A DNA stretch of 21,314 bases from Bacillota bacterium. Its GTDB lineage: Bacteria > Bacillota > Clostridia > Christensenellales > CAG-138. Each line of letters opens with the position of its first letter. Positions within the stretch are counted from its first letter, which is position 1. A model generated the notes under the pieces. That model worked only from the letters and a program-made list of their open reading frames with translations, ran no database searches and was not told where the DNA came from. The translations under genes were made by a program, and so were the position numbers. The stretch spans positions 1 to 21,314 of the forward strand of contig JAEEYN010000022.1 of the NCBI GenBank assembly GCA_016288175.1, given 5' to 3'. Shown here piece after piece: positions 13,566 to 20,758 of this stretch.

Positions 13566-15292
13566 TTTTTGCCGCTATCCTCGCCGGCGGGACCGGGAAA
13601 AGAATGGAGAGTTATTCGATCCCTAAGCAGTTTATCTCTGTCGGAGGCACTCCAATAATAGTCATAACCGTTCGCGAGTTTTTGAAAAACGACCGGTTTG
13701 ACAAGATCTTCGTTGCCATTCACAAGGATTGGAGAGATTATCTGCGCGAACTGCTGGCCTCTTCGTTTTCCGCCGAAGAAACGGAACGCATAGCGTTGGT
13801 GGACGGAGGCAGTGAGCGTTTGCTTTCATTTGTCAACATCATGGAAACGATCATCTCCTTCCGCGGGATAAATGATGAAGATATCCTTATCTGCCATGAT
13901 TCCGTGCGTCCGTTTGTGTCTCAGCAAATGATCAACGACTGCATAGACGCAGCCATTGAGGATGATTTTGCGCTGACAGTTGTTCCCACGACCGATACGA
14001 TCCATGTCGCCATGGATCCGAAGTACATAGATGGTACCCTCGACCGAAGCAACCTTTTCAACGGTCAGAATCCTTCGGGGTTCCGGCTTTCGCTGCTCAA
14101 AAAAGCGATCGACAGTTTCACCGACGAAATGAAGGCCTCTGTGACCGGAACCACTCAGCTTGTGCTCAAGCTCGGGTATAAGATCAGAATGGTAAAGGGC
14201 CACACCAGCAACTTCAAGATCACCACCGACAACGATATTGAGGTTGCCGATCGGATCATGAGATCCCGTCCGAAAACCGGAAGCATCGATCTTGTCGATG
14301 TAACGCTTCGCGACGGAGGGATCGTCGTAAACTTCGATTACGGCGCCGAAAGGATGCAAAAGGTCAAAGCAACGCTCGAGGCTTCCGGAGTCGAATATAT
14401 CGAAACCGGATACATCGATGAAAGGAAAGGCAGTCCGGAAGGGCGTACATGCTTCAACAACGAGGTATCGATCGAAAAAACTCTGCTCAGCAGCGGGAAA
14501 AAGCAAGGCGTTACGTACCTTGCCATGATCGACTACGGCACCTTTGATGTCAACCGGCTGAATCCAAGAAGCGCAAACGGGATCGACGGTATTCGTCTTG
14601 CGTTCCACAAAGAGAACTGGGAAGCCTCCATAGAATGGGGCAAGATCATCATTTCCAAAGGGTACGATCTGTATATTCAGCCCATGGTCAGCATGCGGTA
14701 TTCCGACGAAGAGTTCAGGAAGCTTATTCACGTATGCAACACCGAGCTGGCAGGCGCAAAAGGTTTTTACATTGTCGACAGCTTCGGCCAGATGGACAAC
14801 ATGGATCTTCTGCACAAGCTCGAGACAGCCGACCAGTACGTAAGCATGAGCATGAAGCTGGGCTTCCATGCGCACAACAACAGACAGATGGCATATTCCA
14901 ACGCGCAGACTTTTATCGGCTTCAATTCCCGTCATGATCTGCTGCTTGATGCAAGCATAATGGGTATGGGCAAGGGCGCGGGGAATCTGTGCACGGAGCT
15001 CATTGAATCAACTCTAATTGCCGAAGGAAAGCAGTATAACTCCAACATCCTCTACGAATCGATCTCCGAGTATTTTGCGGATCAGCAAAAGAAAACGCCG
15101 TGGGGCTACAGCCTGGATTATTATCTTTCTTCGCTTTATTCCTGCACGCCGAGCTATATCAAGATCTTCACTGCCGATGAGCGTGTAACAACCGATGTTC
15201 TCGTCGATCTTCTGAAGAACATGCCGGATGAGAAACGGGCGGCATGCGACCGAAAGTTTGCGGCCGAATACCTGAAAGCATATTTCGAATGA
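13562..15292 (+). CDS. Fused IspD/TarI-like cytidylyltransferase and DRE-TIM aldolase-like metalloenzyme
   Basis: One uninterrupted 576-residue frame carrying two enzymes. Residues 1-233 are an IspD/TarI-type cytidylyltransferase: LAGGTGKRM (7-15), PKQF (21-24), HDSVRPFVS (112-120) and the KITTDNDIEVAD tail (219-230); such enzymes join CTP to an alcohol phosphate. Residues 240-510 are a DRE-TIM barrel of the HMG-CoA lyase / 4-hydroxy-2-oxovalerate aldolase type: DVTLRDGG (246-253), metal-binding HAHNN (436-440) and GMGKGAGN (468-475); these make or break C-C bonds next to a keto acid. A helical tail follows. All key residues of both halves look intact. It overlaps licD and the acyltransferase by 4 nt each. 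A comparable fusion, Bcs1 of Haemophilus, pairs an IspD-like domain with a reductase to make CDP-ribitol. Substrates here are unknown; I infer a CDP-activated hydroxyacid-like unit. Confidence 0.9.
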   Translation: MIFAAILAGGTGKRMESYSIPKQFISVGGTPIIVITVREFLKNDRFDKIFVAIHKDWRDYLRELLASSFSAEETERIALVDGGSERLLSFVNIMETIISFRGINDEDILICHDSVRPFVSQQMINDCIDAAIEDDFALTVVPTTDTIHVAMDPKYIDGTLDRSNLFNGQNPSGFRLSLLKKAIDSFTDEMKASVTGTTQLVLKLGYKIRMVKGHTSNFKITTDNDIEVADRIMRSRPKTGSIDLVDVTLRDGGIVVNFDYGAERMQKVKATLEASGVEYIETGYIDERKGSPEGRTCFNNEVSIEKTLLSSGKKQGVTYLAMIDYGTFDVNRLNPRSANGIDGIRLAFHKENWEASIEWGKIIISKGYDLYIQPMVSMRYSDEEFRKLIHVCNTELAGAKGFYIVDSFGQMDNMDLLHKLETADQYVSMSMKLGFHAHNNRQMAYSNAQTFIGFNSRHDLLLDASIMGMGKGAGNLCTELIESTLIAEGKQYNSNILYESISEYFADQQKKTPWGYSLDYYLSSLYSCTPSYIKIFTADERVTTDVLVDLLKNMPDEKRAACDRKFAAEYLKAYFE

Positions 15293-16284
15293 GCAAACTG
15301 TTGGAAAAGAGAAACAGCATCTACGGAGCCTGTGCGTTATGGGTAATACTTTTTCATACGCAGCGGCGGATCCCGACGCCGTATATTCCCGTGATTTCGA
15401 ATATCATCGGCATCGGAAATATTGCTGTAGACATCTTCTTTTTCTTTTCCGGTCTTTGCTTAAGTTTATCCGCATCAAAGCATGATTACGCAAACAGCGG
15501 TTGGGGAAATTACTTTAAGAGAAGATTTACAAGAGTGCTTCTGCCATACCTGATCATCTGTATACCTTTTTATCTTTGGGCGGCTGCGTTTGAAAGCAGC
15601 GGAAGTTTTGCGGCAAGAGCAGCGGCCTTTTTTGCCAACATATCGTCGGTTTCATTTTGGCTAAAAGGAACTCAGACGACCTGGTTTGTTTATGGCATTT
15701 TGGTATTCTACATCGTGTTTCCGCTGATCTACACATTTGTGAAAAATCGCGGGATCGTGCAAAGCGGCTGTCTGCTTCTGGGGTTTGTTTTGTTTGCGGT
15801 CCTCACAGCATATCTCCCGATTCTCAATAACAGTATGATCGTATGGGCAAGGCTTCCGATTTTTACGATCGGGGTGATATCCGGCACTGAATATTTTGGG
15901 AAAATAAAACCAACGAAGCCTTCGCTTATCATCGCAGCTGCAGTTGCAGTTTCTCTTGGATGGCTCACGTCAGTTAGTGAATTATCCGAAACCTTTACTA
16001 TCCCGCAAGTTTATCGATTGCTTCTCTATATCCCCATAACGCTTTCGTTAATGCTGCTTCTTTCACAATTCGGAAAGAAGATCAAGATTCTGGAATGGGT
16101 GGGAGGCCTGTCATTAGAAGTTTACCTCATACATGTAACAATGCTGCATCCATTAAAGCACTATGGAGTAATGGATGCTGTCGGTTATTGGCTGTACATC
16201 ATTCTTCCTGCCGCAGCATTATTATCAGCGGCAGTGGTATGGATGATTGAAAAATGGTTATTAAAGCAGGGAGTCCGCGCATGA
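15289..16284 (+). CDS. Acyltransferase family 3 membrane protein
   Basis: A 331-residue integral membrane protein with about ten hydrophobic segments. It has the marks of the acyltransferase-3 (OafA/WecH/NodX) family: RNSIYGACALWVILFHT near the N-terminus, with the histidine in the first membrane helix, VDIFFFFSGLCLSLS after it, then the basic FKRRFTRVLLPYLI. Near the C-terminus is LSLEVYLIHVTMLHP. Family members acetylate or succinylate sugars at the membrane. The start at 15289 (MSKLLEKRNS) overlaps the stop of the fusion gene (ATGA) and is preferred over an in-frame ATG at 15244 inside that gene. Its 3' end overlaps the 2-hydroxyacid dehydrogenase start in the same way. Likely role: O-acylation of the surface glycan or of its precursor. 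Confidence 0.9.
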   Translation: MSKLLEKRNSIYGACALWVILFHTQRRIPTPYIPVISNIIGIGNIAVDIFFFFSGLCLSLSASKHDYANSGWGNYFKRRFTRVLLPYLIICIPFYLWAAAFESSGSFAARAAAFFANISSVSFWLKGTQTTWFVYGILVFYIVFPLIYTFVKNRGIVQSGCLLLGFVLFAVLTAYLPILNNSMIVWARLPIFTIGVISGTEYFGKIKPTKPSLIIAAAVAVSLGWLTSVSELSETFTIPQVYRLLLYIPITLSLMLLLSQFGKKIKILEWVGGLSLEVYLIHVTMLHPLKHYGVMDAVGYWLYIILPAAALLSAAVVWMIEKWLLKQGVRA

Positions 16285-17204
16285 TAGCATACAGTATTTT
16301 TGATGATTTTACTCCGGAGGCAATGGGCATATTGGAAGCATCGGGAGTTAAGGTAACGATACATCCCTTGGGTGTTCCAAGACCGGACGATGCTCAAATG
16401 AAAAGCATCTTGGAAAACTATGATTGTGTTATTATCGGAACAAGCCAGAAGATAACCGAAGATATGTTTTCCGATGTGAATTCGCCCAGAATAATTGCAA
16501 CTGCTTCGGTTGGTCTGGACCATATACATATTCCGGAAGACAAGAAAGAACTGGTTAGTATTATCAACACACCCACGGCAAATGCAAGGTCGGTTGCAGA
16601 ATTCACCTTCAGCTGCGCACTATGCTGTGTAAAACGTTTGCGGGAAGGTTCAGAGCTTTACCGGCAAGGCAAAAACAACAAATCGCTGTCTAAAAAGCCC
16701 GAAGATCTTTTTGGCAAAACGATCGGTGTTATCGGAGCAGGCAACATATCGGTACAGATCATGGAATATGCCCGCTTTTTCGGAATGCAGGTGCTTTGCT
16801 ATACCAGGAACCGGTCCCTTCATTCGGAACTGCCGTCGAAAGGGGTCCGGTTCGTTTCTCTCGAGGACCTTGCCGTAAACTCCGACGTTATCTCCGTTAA
16901 CATTCCAAGCAATGCAGGAACAAAAGGTTTGATTTCCGATGCGTTTATCAGAAAAACCAAAGAGGACTGTGTTTTTATCAGCATTTCCCGTTTGGATACA
17001 GTTGACGCAGATTGCCTGATCAAAAAGGCGCAGGCATGTCCAAACTTTTACGTATGTCTTGACGCGGATGTCGATCAGGAACTTGTAAACCGGCTTCCGA
17101 ACCTTCCAAACATTATCATTACACCGCATATTGCAGGCGGAACGGTCGAAACAAGAAAGCGAATGTTTCGGGAACTGGCTCTCGGTATAACAGAATTGCA
17201 CTGA
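16281..17204 (+). CDS. D-isomer-specific 2-hydroxyacid dehydrogenase
   Basis: A 307-residue NAD(P)-dependent dehydrogenase. The NAD site is GVIGAGNISVQI (149-160), SVGLDHI (76-82) is the substrate-side motif, and the catalytic triad is R237 (SISRLDTVD), E267 (DVDQE) and H283 (TPHIAGG). Family members reduce 2-oxo acids to D-2-hydroxyacids or run in reverse (as in serine biosynthesis). The start at 16281 overlaps the acyltransferase stop by ATGA; an in-frame ATG at 16254 lies inside that gene and is not preferred. Its presence in a surface-glycan operon next to an aldolase-like domain suggests it reduces the keto acid that enzyme makes, so that a hydroxyl is available for phosphorylation or linkage. 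It is unlikely to be SerA: it lacks the ACT domain and the genomic context. Confidence 0.92.
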   Translation: MIAYSIFDDFTPEAMGILEASGVKVTIHPLGVPRPDDAQMKSILENYDCVIIGTSQKITEDMFSDVNSPRIIATASVGLDHIHIPEDKKELVSIINTPTANARSVAEFTFSCALCCVKRLREGSELYRQGKNNKSLSKKPEDLFGKTIGVIGAGNISVQIMEYARFFGMQVLCYTRNRSLHSELPSKGVRFVSLEDLAVNSDVISVNIPSNAGTKGLISDAFIRKTKEDCVFISISRLDTVDADCLIKKAQACPNFYVCLDADVDQELVNRLPNLPNIIITPHIAGGTVETRKRMFRELALGITELH

Positions 17205-17224
17205 AACATGCAAAGGAGATAACT

Positions 17225-17779
17225 ATGAGAAGATTGTTAAGCAGGCTGTCAAGGAAGTTTTGGAAGTTTTATTACAAACACTTCGAGTATGACCGTGTTG
17301 GCGAGCGCAAGATCAAAAAATCGATCAAGCTATGGCATAAGGGAGGTTTTTTCAACAAGCTCAGAGCTTATCGCCTCTGGAATTATACAAGACGGCACTA
17401 TAACTGCAACATTTACCCCGGTATTCAAGTCGGGGAAAACTTCCGAATCGAGCATTGTTCATGGAACGCGATCGGTAAAACCGCTATACTCGGTGATAAT
17501 GTCAGGATCTATTCCCGAGTCGACATAACAGCCAAAGTAACCGGAGATGCCGAGAGATTGGCCAAAAATGAACGCAGACATGCTAAAGTCGGCAACGATG
17601 TTATTCTTGGAAACGGCTGCATGATAATCGGTCCTGTTTCTATCGGTGACGATTGCATTATCGGAGCAAGGGCCATTGTTACCCATGACATACCGCCGCA
17701 TTCTGTTGTTATCGGAGTAAATCAGGTGCGTCCGAAACGTGAAGATGAGTATGCTCCGGCTTACGTAAAACTTGACTAG
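17225..17779 (+). CDS. Hexapeptide-repeat (LbH) acetyltransferase, CysE/WcaF-like
   Basis: A 184-residue protein with a basic, aromatic N-terminus (FWKFYYKHFEYDRVGERKIKKS) followed by left-handed beta-helix repeats: NIYPGIQVGENFRIEH, AILGDNVRIYS, VGNDVILGNGCMIIGPVSIGDDCIIGARAIV, and the closing PPHSVVIGVN. This is the serine-acetyltransferase/colanic-acid-acetyltransferase type that uses acetyl-CoA as a trimer; the histidine in IEHCSW is the probable catalytic base. A loop ERLAKNERRHAK interrupts the helix. The ATG at 17225 has AAAGGAG at 6 nt and lies 20 nt after the dehydrogenase. It probably O- or N-acetylates a sugar of the surface polymer; cysteine biosynthesis is less likely given the neighbours. 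Confidence 0.88.
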   Translation: MRRLLSRLSRKFWKFYYKHFEYDRVGERKIKKSIKLWHKGGFFNKLRAYRLWNYTRRHYNCNIYPGIQVGENFRIEHCSWNAIGKTAILGDNVRIYSRVDITAKVTGDAERLAKNERRHAKVGNDVILGNGCMIIGPVSIGDDCIIGARAIVTHDIPPHSVVIGVNQVRPKREDEYAPAYVKLD

Positions 17780-17831
17780 GCACTTTCGGCTCAGCTCTGG
17801 TGCAATAATAAGCAAACAGGAGTTAGACACA

Positions 17832-19166
17832 ATGAAGAAGTATTTAATACGGTCAGATTTTGATCCCCTCAAAAGGGTAGATCCCAAAGATTATGTTTTC
17901 AAAGATTTCGTTGGAGCCAATTCCGGCAACCTTATGTTTGCTTATGGTGTAATGAACACTCTAAAAACCAATGATGTTCAACTGGAGTACTCATACAAAA
18001 CAGCATTTTCCGACAGTGAGATCGAATACATAAACAGCACCTTTGATGCGTTCATCATTCCGTTGGCCGATGCTTTTCGTGCCGATTATGTTCGTCAGCT
18101 CTCCTCTTATACCAACGCAATCAAACGTCTGCGCATCCCGGTCATTGTTTCCGGCGTTGGCTTGAGGACCGATTACGAACCAAACTTTAAGGATGGCAAT
18201 GTCTTTGATGATACTGTGCGTGAGTTTGTTAAAGCAGTCCTGGAAAGATCACCTTTTCTCGGGCTGCGCGGAGAAATTACCTCGGATTATCTCGAGCATC
18301 TCGGCTTCAAAGCCGGACGTGATCATACCCCGATTGGCTGCCCTTCGCTTTATACCTATGGCGATTCGATCAGAATAAGCGAGCTGCGCTCTCCTATTCA
18401 AAAAGCAGCAATTAATACAAACGGTTACTATCACGTTCAAAGCATTAACGAATTCATCAACAAGACCATATCTGATGTATCGGATTATTATCTTGTTCAG
18501 CAGATCCAAGATGAATTTCAAGAGTTGTACACAGGCGGACATCTCGTTTATAAAAATCTTGCCGGAAAGAATAAAAAACTTGAAAACTATATTATAGTCG
18601 GCAAAGAGCTTGACACGCTCTATAAAGAAGATAGGGTCAGATTCTTTTTCGATGTGCCTTCATGGATCAATTTCATGAAACCCTTTGATATAATGATCGG
18701 CAACCGTTTTCACGGCAGCGTTGCCGGAGTATTGGCAGGTATACCCTCTGTAATGCTTCCTTTCAATGGCAGAACACGTGAACTTGTTGAGTATCATGAT
18801 CTTACTTGCCTCCATCCAAAAGACATCAGACCCGGAACAAGTATTCTTGATTATGTCGATAAGCTCGATTTTCATTCCTTCGAAAAGAAGCAGCCCGCCA
18901 ATCTCAAGCACTATATAGATTTTCTTGACAAGAACGGGCTTGAGCATATTTTTAAAACCCGGACCGGTTATAAAATGGGTGAATCTCCCCTTGAAAAGTC
19001 GATTTCATGTGCTTTACACACGCCGATTCAAGAATACTGCTATGAAGTACACTGCTATAATAGCCTGAATTGTTTACAAAAAGCCAAACGCTGGTCAAGC
19101 TGCAACTCACGGGCCGCAATCCGCAAACTGCGCAGCTTGCGAAGAAGGTTTTCTAACAAAAAATAA
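17832..19166 (+). CDS. Polysaccharide pyruvyl transferase family protein
   Basis: A 444-residue protein of the polysaccharide pyruvyl transferase family (CsaB/WcaK/GumL relatives), which adds a ketal-linked pyruvate from phosphoenolpyruvate to a sugar. Visible landmarks are DFVGANSGNLMFAYGVM near the N-terminus, IPVIVSGVGL, GLRGEITSDYLEHLG, IGCPSLYTYG, and the hallmark IGNRFHGSVAGVLAGIPSVML with the conserved R-x-H. The C-terminal 60 residues are basic and cysteine-containing and do not belong to the catalytic fold. I start at 17832 because CAGGAG is 9 nt upstream; the frame is open to 17772 but that would overlap the previous gene. It is 52 nt after the acetyltransferase gene. Pyruvylation gives a negative charge and can anchor SLH-domain proteins; neither can be tested here. 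Confidence 0.9.
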   Translation: MKKYLIRSDFDPLKRVDPKDYVFKDFVGANSGNLMFAYGVMNTLKTNDVQLEYSYKTAFSDSEIEYINSTFDAFIIPLADAFRADYVRQLSSYTNAIKRLRIPVIVSGVGLRTDYEPNFKDGNVFDDTVREFVKAVLERSPFLGLRGEITSDYLEHLGFKAGRDHTPIGCPSLYTYGDSIRISELRSPIQKAAINTNGYYHVQSINEFINKTISDVSDYYLVQQIQDEFQELYTGGHLVYKNLAGKNKKLENYIIVGKELDTLYKEDRVRFFFDVPSWINFMKPFDIMIGNRFHGSVAGVLAGIPSVMLPFNGRTRELVEYHDLTCLHPKDIRPGTSILDYVDKLDFHSFEKKQPANLKHYIDFLDKNGLEHIFKTRTGYKMGESPLEKSISCALHTPIQEYCYEVHCYNSLNCLQKAKRWSSCNSRAAIRKLRSLRRRFSNKK

Positions 19167-19202
19167 ATCCTGTGCGGGTCTGACCTCCGAAAGGGTCCAT
19201 TC

Positions 19203-20246
19203 ATGGAAACGCTTCAAGCGAAAAGAAAAGACTATCTGGATATTGCCAGGGGGATCGGCATTCTGCTTGTCGTACTCGGCCATTGTCCGCTTGTTTACAA
19301 TCCGTTGAAGCAATGGATCTATTCTTTTCATATGCCGTTGTTTTTTATCATAAGCGGCATGGTATGGGACAGAGCTTCACACGAGAAAAAAGGGTATTTC
19401 TCTGGCAGATTCATTGCGGATAAAGTCAAAAGGCTGATCATCCCCTGCTTCATCTGGGGCATATTCTATCTGCTCCTTGACGCCATTTCGGATCATAGTT
19501 TTTCAATAAAGCGTATCATATACCTTCTCTACGGAAGTCAGGCGGGGTTCCAGCGGGCCGGAAGTCTCAGCTCACTGTGGTTCATGACATGCATGTTCCT
19601 CTCCGTATGCGCGTTCGAGCTCCTTCAGCGCTGTTTTGCGAAGGCAAAGCATCGTTTGCCTGCTTTGCTGTGCGTCAGCGCCGCGTTCGCAGCAGCAGGG
19701 CTGTTTCTTCCCCGAATAGCCGTGGGATATCCGTGGTGTGCGGACGTCGCTTTCCTTGCCGCAGCATTTATGATCTGGGGACATGCGGCAGCAAACTTGC
19801 TTGAACGGCAGAATGACCGAAAAGCGTATTTCGTAATCCTTCCCCTGATCCCGGCTTTGGCGGCAAGCCTGACATTCGTTTTCAATCTGCCGCATATTGC
19901 GATCAATAACGCAGATCTTGCGGGAAGGTACTTCGGATCTCCTCCGCTCTACCTTCTGAACGCTGCTGCGGGAAGCGCGTTCGTTCTGCTTTTTTCGGTT
20001 CTCCTTGGTAAAATCCGAATCATTACAACGGTATTCTCATATTTGGGCAGGAGAACGATCCCCATATTTATCATCCATAAGCCTATTGTCAAAGCGCTCA
20101 AACGTATCGGCGAGCGATTCGCCATCCCTGCGCTGATCACCGTGACCGTATCCGCTGCAGCCGCAATAGTTCTGAGCCTGCTGATCTATCAAATCATAAA
20201 GCGGATACTGCCGATCGCTTTCGGCGAAAGCAGAAAAGCCGGATAA
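19203..20246 (+). CDS. Acyltransferase family 3 membrane protein (WecH-like)
   Basis: A 347-residue integral membrane protein with about ten hydrophobic helices, the last gene of the operon. It starts with KRKDYLDIARGIGILLVVLGHC, the canonical R-D-x-x-x-x-x-x-x-H arrangement of the acyltransferase-3 family, then YSFHMPLFFIISGM and the basic KVKRLIIPCFIWG. The C-terminal part has TIPIFIIHKPIVKAL. It is only distantly similar to the first acyltransferase (15289-16284), so the two should have different acceptors. The ATG at 19203 has AAAGGG 7 nt upstream, 36 nt after the pyruvyl transferase. Its codon use is more GC-rich than that of the two genes before it. Its end coincides with the point where a minus-strand gene appears to be cut (see 20194-20334). 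Confidence 0.9.
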   Translation: METLQAKRKDYLDIARGIGILLVVLGHCPLVYNPLKQWIYSFHMPLFFIISGMVWDRASHEKKGYFSGRFIADKVKRLIIPCFIWGIFYLLLDAISDHSFSIKRIIYLLYGSQAGFQRAGSLSSLWFMTCMFLSVCAFELLQRCFAKAKHRLPALLCVSAAFAAAGLFLPRIAVGYPWCADVAFLAAAFMIWGHAAANLLERQNDRKAYFVILPLIPALAASLTFVFNLPHIAINNADLAGRYFGSPPLYLLNAAAGSAFVLLFSVLLGKIRIITTVFSYLGRRTIPIFIIHKPIVKALKRIGERFAIPALITVTVSAAAAIVLSLLIYQIIKRILPIAFGESRKAG

Positions 20247-20334
20247 GATCCGGCGGATAAGAGCTTTTCCCGCCGAATACAAACGGTTTGGTGTAAAATC
20301 CGTCTTTTCTGAATTTGACTGCTTTGAGCTGCAT
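20194..20334 (-). pseudogene. 5' remnant of a truncated gene, or short leader ORF
   Basis: A minus-strand frame of 46 codons starts with an ATG at 20334 (AGAGGA 7 nt upstream). It reads MQLKAVKFRKDGFYTKPF then VFGGKSSYPPDL before passing into the end of the acyltransferase gene. The first 29 residues look like a real protein N-terminus, and it has its own promoter (20373-20401). From about 20246 onward it is only the antisense of the acyltransferase, and a terminator hairpin sits exactly at that border, before the stop codon is reached. The simplest reading is that insertion or replacement of the surface-decoration cassette cut this gene after its first 30 codons. Alternatively the transcript of about 130 nt is a small RNA. 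No family recognised. Confidence 0.45.
20228..20254 (-). terminator. Rho-independent terminator (minus strand) over the acyltransferase stop codon
   Basis: GCCGGAT (20238-20244) and ATCCGGC (20248-20254) form a 7-bp stem with a 3-nt loop. On the minus strand it is followed directly by TTTTCTGCTTT. On the plus strand no T-run follows, so it serves the short minus-strand transcript starting near 20366. Confidence 0.6.
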
Positions 20335-20372
20335 ATTGCGGTCCTCTTGTGGCTATATAGTCTCATTTAGAT

Positions 20373-20401
20373 ATAATAGCACGGGTTACTGCTCATTTCA
20401 A
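20373..20401 (-). promoter_or_regulatory. sigma-A promoter reading toward the decoration operon
   Basis: On the minus strand TTGAAA (20396-20401), 17-nt spacer and TATTAT (20373-20378). Transcription would begin near 20366, 32 nt before the ATG of the truncated frame, and end at the hairpin at 20238-20254. Confidence 0.65.
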
Positions 20402-20469
20402 CTTTTGAAGGTGACAGAAATGTGACTTGGAATGTTTTTTGCGAAAAATGTTGATTTTTACCACAGTTT

Positions 20470-20616
20470 TTATACCGGTCTTTGAAGGATCCGAAGCACC
20501 GAAGCAGCGGTATTTGCAAAGTCCTCGTTCCCGGCGTATTGGAAGCCGGAGCGATCGATAATACCGACGGCTGTGCGCAGGCTGCCGCACTTGCGGATAA
20601 GATCTATTCTATTTAT
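20470..20616 (-). pseudogene. Coding-like remnant, 3' end of an unknown gene
   Basis: A minus-strand frame of 48 codons between stops, with natural GC-ending codons, reads INRIDLIRKCGSLRTAVG, then IIDRSGFQYAGNEDFANT and AASVLRILQRPV before a TAA at 20470. It has no start codon with a ribosome binding site and begins just after a hairpin. I read it as the C-terminal scrap of a lost gene. The opposite strand is also open here (from 20455 to 20673), so coding direction is not certain. No family recognised. Confidence 0.25.
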
Positions 20617-20627
20617 TCACACTTCAT

Positions 20628-20669
20628 ACACCTGCATGCAGGTAAACTGCAGGCTGGTGTAATTTTTTT
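20628..20669 (+). terminator. Rho-independent terminator, plus strand
   Basis: ACACCTGCATGCAG (20628-20641) pairs with CTGCAGGCTGGTGT (20647-20660) with two mismatches across the loop GTAAA, then AATTTTTTT. It lies about 380 bp beyond the last gene of the operon with no plus-strand gene in between; it may end read-through transcription of the operon. Confidence 0.7.
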
Positions 20670-20699
20670 ATGAATATCTCTCGGGGGGCAAAGCGCGGG

Positions 20700-20754
20700 C
20701 AAAAGGACTTGAACCTTCAAAAGCTTTTCAAAAATCCATAAGTCTTGCCTTTTG
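20700..20754. repeat. Imperfect hairpin next to the palindromic element
   Basis: CAAAAGG plus ACTT (20700-20710) pairs with AAGT, a 4-nt bulge, and CCTTTTG (20740-20754). The loop contains the palindrome AAAAGCTTTT (20719-20728). It ends 5 nt before the larger palindromic element begins and may be part of it. Confidence 0.4.
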
Positions 20755-20758
20755 GAAA

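Noticed and set aside
13826..14935. A 369-codon minus-strand open frame opposite the cytidylyltransferase/aldolase gene
   Set aside because: No start signals and no motifs, while the plus strand carries two intact enzyme domains.
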